This document shows, one piece after another, positions 34,591-38,102 of a stretch of 38,102 nucleotides of DNA. The notes below the pieces were generated by a model. It ran no database searches. It had not been told where the DNA came from and was given only the letters and a program-made list of their open reading frames with translations. Numbering within the stretch: position 1 is the stretch's first letter; each line of letters opens with the position of its first letter. The translations under genes were made by a program, and so were the position numbers. The stretch is from DALYJJ01 sp031969915 (GTDB lineage: Bacteria > Acidobacteriota > Terriglobia > Bryobacterales > Bryobacteraceae), in the NCBI GenBank assembly GCA_031969915.1, contig DALYJJ010000049.1, positions 1-38,102 of the forward strand, read 5' to 3'.

Positions 34591-35123
34591 CGGCTGGCTC
34601 CCACCGTCGAAACCGCCCGACGGACTCGCTCCCGCAGCGCGTCGAGGCTCATCCCCAAGGCCTCGGCCTCGAAGGCACGGCCGGCCGCGTCCGTAGCGCC
34701 GGACAGCCCGGCGTTCCGCTCCACCGTCAACCCGCCTTTTCCATCCGATTTGAGATTCAGCGCCCCCTGGCTCAGCCCGATCACATGGGTGCGGCCGGTG
34801 GCCGGCGAGCGCCACAGGAAGAGAACATACTCGCGCCCGCCTTCCAGCCGCGGCGCTCCGGAGAAGGTTTGGCGCAGACCGCTTGCCGCGCCACCCGGTA
34901 CGAACACCTCGTTCAGCGCTTCCGAGCCGCCCTTCCAGCGTTCCGTGACGTCCAGATAGTACCGCGTGTAGATGACCCGGCCGACGGGTAGACCGGCTGA
35001 CGATCCAACGCGGGCCCGGACGATCGACGTCGACCGAAGGATCATATCGTCGAGAGTGAGACGTTCGAGGGTGGCGGCGGAGGCGGCCAGGGCCACAAAC
35101 GGCAATAGCGCGACGATTCGCAT
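34587..35123 (-). CDS. Exported companion protein of the matrixin protease
   Basis: A 178-residue secreted protein, ATG 35123, with a short signal peptide (MRIVALLPFVALAASAATLE). I do not recognise a named domain. The body has the segments LTLDDMILRSTSIVRARVGS, YTRYYLDVTERWKGG, LEGGREYVLFLWRSPATGRT and HVIGLSQGALNLKSDGKGGL, alternating strands that suggest a beta-barrel or sandwich of about 120 residues, then a helical tail (LGMSLDALRERVRRAVSTV). No catalytic motif and only few polar conserved-looking residues. It is translationally coupled (ATGA) to the protease and shares the promoter upstream, so it may be a chaperone, inhibitor or co-secreted partner of the protease; that role is inference. 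Confidence 0.82.
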   Translation of the reverse strand: MRIVALLPFVALAASAATLERLTLDDMILRSTSIVRARVGSSAGLPVGRVIYTRYYLDVTERWKGGSEALNEVFVPGGAASGLRQTFSGAPRLEGGREYVLFLWRSPATGRTHVIGLSQGALNLKSDGKGGLTVERNAGLSGATDAAGRAFEAEALGMSLDALRERVRRAVSTVGASR

Positions 35124-35296
35124 AAATCCAACTCAGCGTCAGAGCACGTCGCCCGCCAAGTGCACGGGTCGCGTTTTGAGCAGCTTACCGGCTGGGCGCC
35201 CCGGCCCGGTGTGTTACACCGACACGGTGCGACCGGCAGGTTGCCCCAGTCGCAACCCAAAGCGATGGCCGAAACGTCTCCTGCTCATGACGTATT
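35124..35296 (-). promoter_or_regulatory. Long GC-rich leader with several hairpins before the protease operon
   Basis: The region from the predicted transcription start to ATG 35123 holds no convincing small gene. On the minus strand it can form a stem GGTTGC/GCAACC (35239-35257) and CACCG/CGGTG (35217-35229) with a short loop, plus a GTGT/ACAC pair at 35211-35219 that competes with the second stem, and then a CCGGGCCGGGGCGCCC-type GC block. It resembles a structured 5' leader. It does not match the consensus of the cyclic-di-GMP, cobalamin, SAM or TPP riboswitches as I know them. Function is unknown. Confidence 0.35.
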
Positions 35297-35302
35297 GGAT
35301 TA

Positions 35303-35331
35303 ATTGTAGATCGGAAAGCGTTGTTAAGCAA
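35303..35331 (-). promoter_or_regulatory. Sigma70-like promoter for the protease operon
   Basis: Read on the minus strand, TTGCTT (35326-35331) and TACAAT (35303-35308) are separated by exactly 17 bp. The predicted start is near 35296, leaving a leader of about 170 nt before ATG 35123. It lies just after the stop of the PEP-CTERM gene, so the protease operon is likely an independent transcription unit. Confidence 0.6.
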
Positions 35332-35335
35332 TACG

Positions 35336-35968
35336 TTAAACGCGGCGGCGCGCTCGAAACGTCCGCGACCCAGCCACCAGGCACACCAGGCCGATCGTGG
35401 TGAGAAGGAACGGCCCTGGTTCTGGAACCCCACTCATCTCGTCGATCTGGCCGTCGCCGTACTCGACCACGTAGCCAAACGTGCCGCCGTCGGCAGAGTC
35501 AATCCAGCCGGCGGAAAAAACGCCGGCGACGTTGATGGCAAGCGCCAACGTGTCTCCGGTGCCCGACGGCTGTCCGGGCCACCAGTTTGTGTAGGTCAGG
35601 GTCTGGCCGGCTTCGGGACCGGCCAGCCACCGGAACGTCCCCTCCTCAGCGGCGTCACTAGCGCCGAGATAAGCGTTGGTAGAGGCGCCGAAACCGTAAA
35701 GGTAGGCGAACGAGGTCTCGATGAACCGCTGTTCGGCGGCGGAGGTAACGGTGGCCAGGTAGCCGGCGAGCCCCAGATGAGTACTGGACTCGGCGGCCGC
35801 CCTCGACGCGTCGAATCCGATGGTGATGAAAATGCTACCGGTCGAGACGTATTCGTACCAGTTGTCGTTGCCGCCGTCGGCGGCTTTCCATTGAATCGGC
35901 GCGGCGGGCAGAATCACGGCGGCGGCAAGCAGGCCGAGAGCTACCCGGAAGGGAGCGATGAGTTGCAC
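35336..35968 (-). CDS. PEP-CTERM protein with C-type lectin-like domain
   Basis: A 210-residue exported protein. GTG 35968 is supported by GGAGG eight bases upstream. An N-terminal signal (MQLIAPFRVALGLLAAAVIL) leads to a lectin-like domain (about 60-170): GYLATVTSAAEQRFIE, NAYLGASDAAEEGTFRWLAG, YTNWWPGQPSGTGDT and GYVVEY. The usual disulfide cysteines are absent. The C-terminus VPEPGPFLLTTIGLVCLVAG then SRTFRARRRV is a PEP-CTERM sorting signal (VPEP at 181-184, hydrophobic helix, basic tail). Such proteins are processed by exosortase EpsH/XrtA-type systems that accompany exopolysaccharide production; no exosortase is in the window. It is probably cell-surface or matrix attached, with carbohydrate binding inferred from the lectin-like fold. 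Confidence 0.9.
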   Translation of the reverse strand: MQLIAPFRVALGLLAAAVILPAAPIQWKAADGGNDNWYEYVSTGSIFITIGFDASRAAAESSTHLGLAGYLATVTSAAEQRFIETSFAYLYGFGASTNAYLGASDAAEEGTFRWLAGPEAGQTLTYTNWWPGQPSGTGDTLALAINVAGVFSAGWIDSADGGTFGYVVEYGDGQIDEMSGVPEPGPFLLTTIGLVCLVAGSRTFRARRRV

Positions 35969-36011
35969 TTTGGTTTCCTCCGAGAACAGTTGTGGCCGCT
36001 GACCTCGCGGC

Positions 36012-38102
36012 TCAGTGGGGATTGCGACGTTCGGAGGAGGAGTGACTCAGGATTTCTTTCAGCCGTGCGCGGCGTTTGGCGGCGGCGGGGAGGAGTTCGC
36101 CGTAGGTGTCCAGCGCCTGTTGGGCGAGCGCAGCCGCTCGGCCCGGATCGCGCGGCAGAGCGCATTCCGCCTCGTAAAAGAGCCGGTTGCCGCGCCAGGT
36201 CTTGGGCATGTTCCCCTTGGTGAGCACATCCACTTCGCGGTAGAGATCCTGCGAATCCGCACAGGACCGGGCCTTGGCCAGCACCTCCGCGGCGTCGGCC
36301 AGGATCATCCAGAAGGACGGGCCAATCGCGGCGGCGCGAGGGCGTGCGGCAGCAACGATCTCTCGCGCCAGCCGGGCCGCGCCCTCCAGGTCTCCCGTAT
36401 CGGCGGTTCGCCCGGCGGTAAGGGTTTGCAGCCGGACCTCTTCGAAATCGTTGACCACGCCGGGCGCCAGGCGCGCGGCTTCGCGGATGTCGGCCAGCGC
36501 GGCCGCGGGGTCACCCGCCGCGGTATGGGCCATCGATCGCATGCGCAACAAAGCCACACGGTAGTACCTGCCGTCCGGGTGAGCGGCGGCTTGAGCGAGT
36601 CCGGTCTGGGCGGAGCGGATCGCCTCTTGCCCGCGGCCGGCGCGAGAGAGAAACAGCGTGTACTGGAGTTGCACGGCGGCGCGCATCACCGTCGGTGGGA
36701 TCCCGTAGCCGCCGTCCGGGAGGTCGGCCGCGGCGCGTATGGCCTCCTCTGTCCACCGGAGGGCGTCGTTCAGCTTCGCCTCGCAGGATTCCGCGGCGTG
36801 GCCTCGGGTGAGTAGAAACGAGGTGCGGGCAGCGGGACTCAGTGTGTGCAGTGCGCGTGCATCGGCCGGTTCAAAGAGCGTGAGCGCTTCCGCGCAGCGG
36901 CCCGAGCGCATGAGGATCCCGGCCAAGGTCGCCCGGGCCTGCAACAGCGCTGCGGGGTCGCCCGAACGGCGCGCGGTGGCGAGGGCGTCGCGGCCCATCG
37001 GCTCGGCCAGATCCTCGCGGCCGTGCTCCTGGGTGAGGTAGGCGAAGTCGGCCTGCAGGGTCGCGGCGATGTCGTCGGGCAGCCCGTTGCCCTGGCGGAT
37101 GCGGGCGCTCGCGCGGGCGGCCATTTCAGCCACCGTCATCCCCTTCCGCCCGCTGCCGGGAACGGCGGAACTGGTCACCATTCCGCGCAAAAAAGCGGCG
37201 ATCTCTTTCGCGCGCGCGGCTTCGCGGTTACGCTCCAACTGCTGAACGGCGGCATACACGCCCAGTGCGAGCAACGCCGCGGCGGCGCAGCTTCCGAATG
37301 CCAGCGCGAGGCGGTGGCGCGCGACGAAGCGGCTGGCGCGGTAGAGCGCCGTGGGACGCCGCGCGGCTACCGGGCGATGTGCCAGAAACGCTTCCAGATC
37401 CGATGCGAAGGCGGCCGCGGAGGCGTATCGCCCGGCAGGGTCGAACTGCAAGGCCTTGCCGGCGATCGCGTCGAGGTCGGCGGCGCCGGTTTGAATAGAC
37501 ACGGTCGCAACGCCGGTGGCGCGCTCACCCAATACGGCGATCGATTGTGCGGCGCCAAAGGGCGATCGCCCGGTCACCACTTCGTGCAGCAGCAGGCCCA
37601 CGCTGTAGATGTCACAGGCCGTGGTGACGGCGGCGGCGCGGAGTTGCTCGGGGCTGGCGTAGCGGGGCGTGAGCTGCTCCGTGGACGTGGCATCATCGTC
37701 GCTCAGCAGTTTCGCGGTCCCGAAGTCGAGCAGGTGCACGCCCCCGCCCGCGTCAACCAGGATGTTGGACGGCTTCAGGTCGAGGTGAACGATAAGGCTG
37801 CGATGGGCGGCCTGGAGGGCGTCCAGAACAGCGATGATCAAGCCGACGCGGACTTCCACCGGCGGGTTCGTGCGGCGGCAATACTCGTCGATCGCTTCCC
37901 CGTCGATCCATTCCATCGCGGTGTAGGGCCGGCCGGTTTCGTCCCAACCCGCCTCCACGAAGCGCGAAATACTCGGGTGGTTCAGCGAAACCAGGATCCG
38001 CTGTTCCCGTTCGAAGCGCGCGAGGTCGGCGGGTGCGATCAGGTGATCCTGCATGACCTTGACGGCCACCGGATGTTCCACTCCCGCCGTCTCGCGCAGG
38101 GC
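36012..38102 (-). CDS. Serine/threonine protein kinase with TM segment and TPR-like tail (5' truncated by window edge)
   Basis: A PknB-type receptor-like kinase whose N-terminus, including the glycine-rich loop, lies beyond base 38102; the visible fragment is 696 residues and starts ALRETAGVEHPVAVKVM. Numbered from that end: catalytic lysine at about 15, HLDLKPSN with the catalytic Asp at about 108, DFG at 126-128 (LLDFGTAKLL), and the activation-segment element TPRYASPEQL, so an active kinase is expected. A transmembrane helix (LALAFGSCAAAALLALGVYA, about 266-285) follows, then about 400 residues of alpha-helical repeats (AAALADIREAARLAPG, ALAQQALDTYGELLPAA) of TPR type, outside the membrane if the kinase is cytoplasmic. 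The TGA is 43 bp from the GTG of the PEP-CTERM gene downstream on the same strand, so the two may form one operon. Ligand and targets are unknown. Confidence 0.94.
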   Translation of the reverse strand, partial: ALRETAGVEHPVAVKVMQDHLIAPADLARFEREQRILVSLNHPSISRFVEAGWDETGRPYTAMEWIDGEAIDEYCRRTNPPVEVRVGLIIAVLDALQAAHRSLIVHLDLKPSNILVDAGGGVHLLDFGTAKLLSDDDATSTEQLTPRYASPEQLRAAAVTTACDIYSVGLLLHEVVTGRSPFGAAQSIAVLGERATGVATVSIQTGAADLDAIAGKALQFDPAGRYASAAAFASDLEAFLAHRPVAARRPTALYRASRFVARHRLALAFGSCAAAALLALGVYAAVQQLERNREAARAKEIAAFLRGMVTSSAVPGSGRKGMTVAEMAARASARIRQGNGLPDDIAATLQADFAYLTQEHGREDLAEPMGRDALATARRSGDPAALLQARATLAGILMRSGRCAEALTLFEPADARALHTLSPAARTSFLLTRGHAAESCEAKLNDALRWTEEAIRAAADLPDGGYGIPPTVMRAAVQLQYTLFLSRAGRGQEAIRSAQTGLAQAAAHPDGRYYRVALLRMRSMAHTAAGDPAAALADIREAARLAPGVVNDFEEVRLQTLTAGRTADTGDLEGAARLAREIVAAARPRAAAIGPSFWMILADAAEVLAKARSCADSQDLYREVDVLTKGNMPKTWRGNRLFYEAECALPRDPGRAAALAQQALDTYGELLPAAAKRRARLKEILSHSSSERRNPH

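Noticed and set aside
33073..34959. 628-codon plus-strand open frame opposite the matrixin gene
   Set aside because: It runs over the zinc-protease gene and its partner; no motif, Gly/Arg-rich composition.
1..38102. tRNA, rRNA, CRISPR, prophage, transposase or restriction genes
   Set aside because: I looked on both strands for CCA-ended cloverleaf genes, repeat arrays and typical protein motifs and found none I could support.

Overview
The window is a GC-rich, densely packed chromosomal segment. Its gene content best matches an Acidobacteriota member of the Solibacter/Bryobacter group. The reasons are a PSD1/DUF1549-DUF1553 cytochrome gene paired with a DUF1501 gene, several Tat-exported glycan enzymes, PQQ-type propellers, a matrixin-type secreted protease, a PEP-CTERM protein, a PknB-type kinase with a helical repeat tail, and frequent GTG starts. 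This taxonomic call is inference from family content; no rRNA or tRNA gene was seen. A 10-N gap shows that the sequence is a draft scaffold, probably metagenomic or shotgun.

Layout. 1-4.3 kb: the 3' part of a Gfo/Idh/MocA oxidoreductase, two minus-strand genes (a small coiled-coil protein and a DUF4159 protein), an AT-richer intergenic stretch, a solitary Phd/YefM-type antitoxin and an exported GH33 sialidase. 4.3-7.4 kb (minus): formate-tetrahydrofolate ligase and a membrane-anchored protein built from three copies of an unrecognised module. 7.5-11.9 kb: error-prone polymerase DnaE2 without imuA/imuB beside it, overlapping tail-to-tail an HDOD signalling protein. 11.95-17.3 kb: a PSD1-cytochrome/DUF1501 operon and a short-chain dehydrogenase. 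17.3-21.4 kb: a minus-strand pair of secreted beta-propellers, diverging from an alpha/beta-hydrolase fused to a beta-propeller.

21.4-25.7 kb: a GT2 glycosyltransferase fused to a methyltransferase, a Tat-exported Gfo/Idh/MocA protein overlapping a secreted HMA-like protein, and a GT4-like glycosyltransferase. 25.8-29.4 kb: a frameshifted DUF4097 gene and a GH116-type glycosidase whose start is broken by the assembly gap. 29.5-32.1 kb: a DinB-like protein translationally coupled to a PQQ dehydrogenase carrying an inserted cytochrome c. 32.1-38.1 kb (minus): matrixin protease and companion secreted protein behind a good promoter and a long leader, a PEP-CTERM lectin-like protein, and a serine/threonine kinase running off the window end.

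The common theme is exported oxidation and hydrolysis of glycans and their derivatives: sialidase, GH116, two Gfo/Idh/MocA proteins, PQQ and cytochrome proteins, and an esterase-propeller. There is also surface polysaccharide synthesis (GT2-MT, GT4) and secreted protease or adhesin biology. I did not find a clear defence island, CRISPR array, prophage or insertion sequence. The most unusual points are the triple-module membrane protein, the fusion proteins, the regulated-looking orphan dnaE2, the long GC-rich leader before the protease operon, and two probable sequence errors that hide otherwise intact genes.
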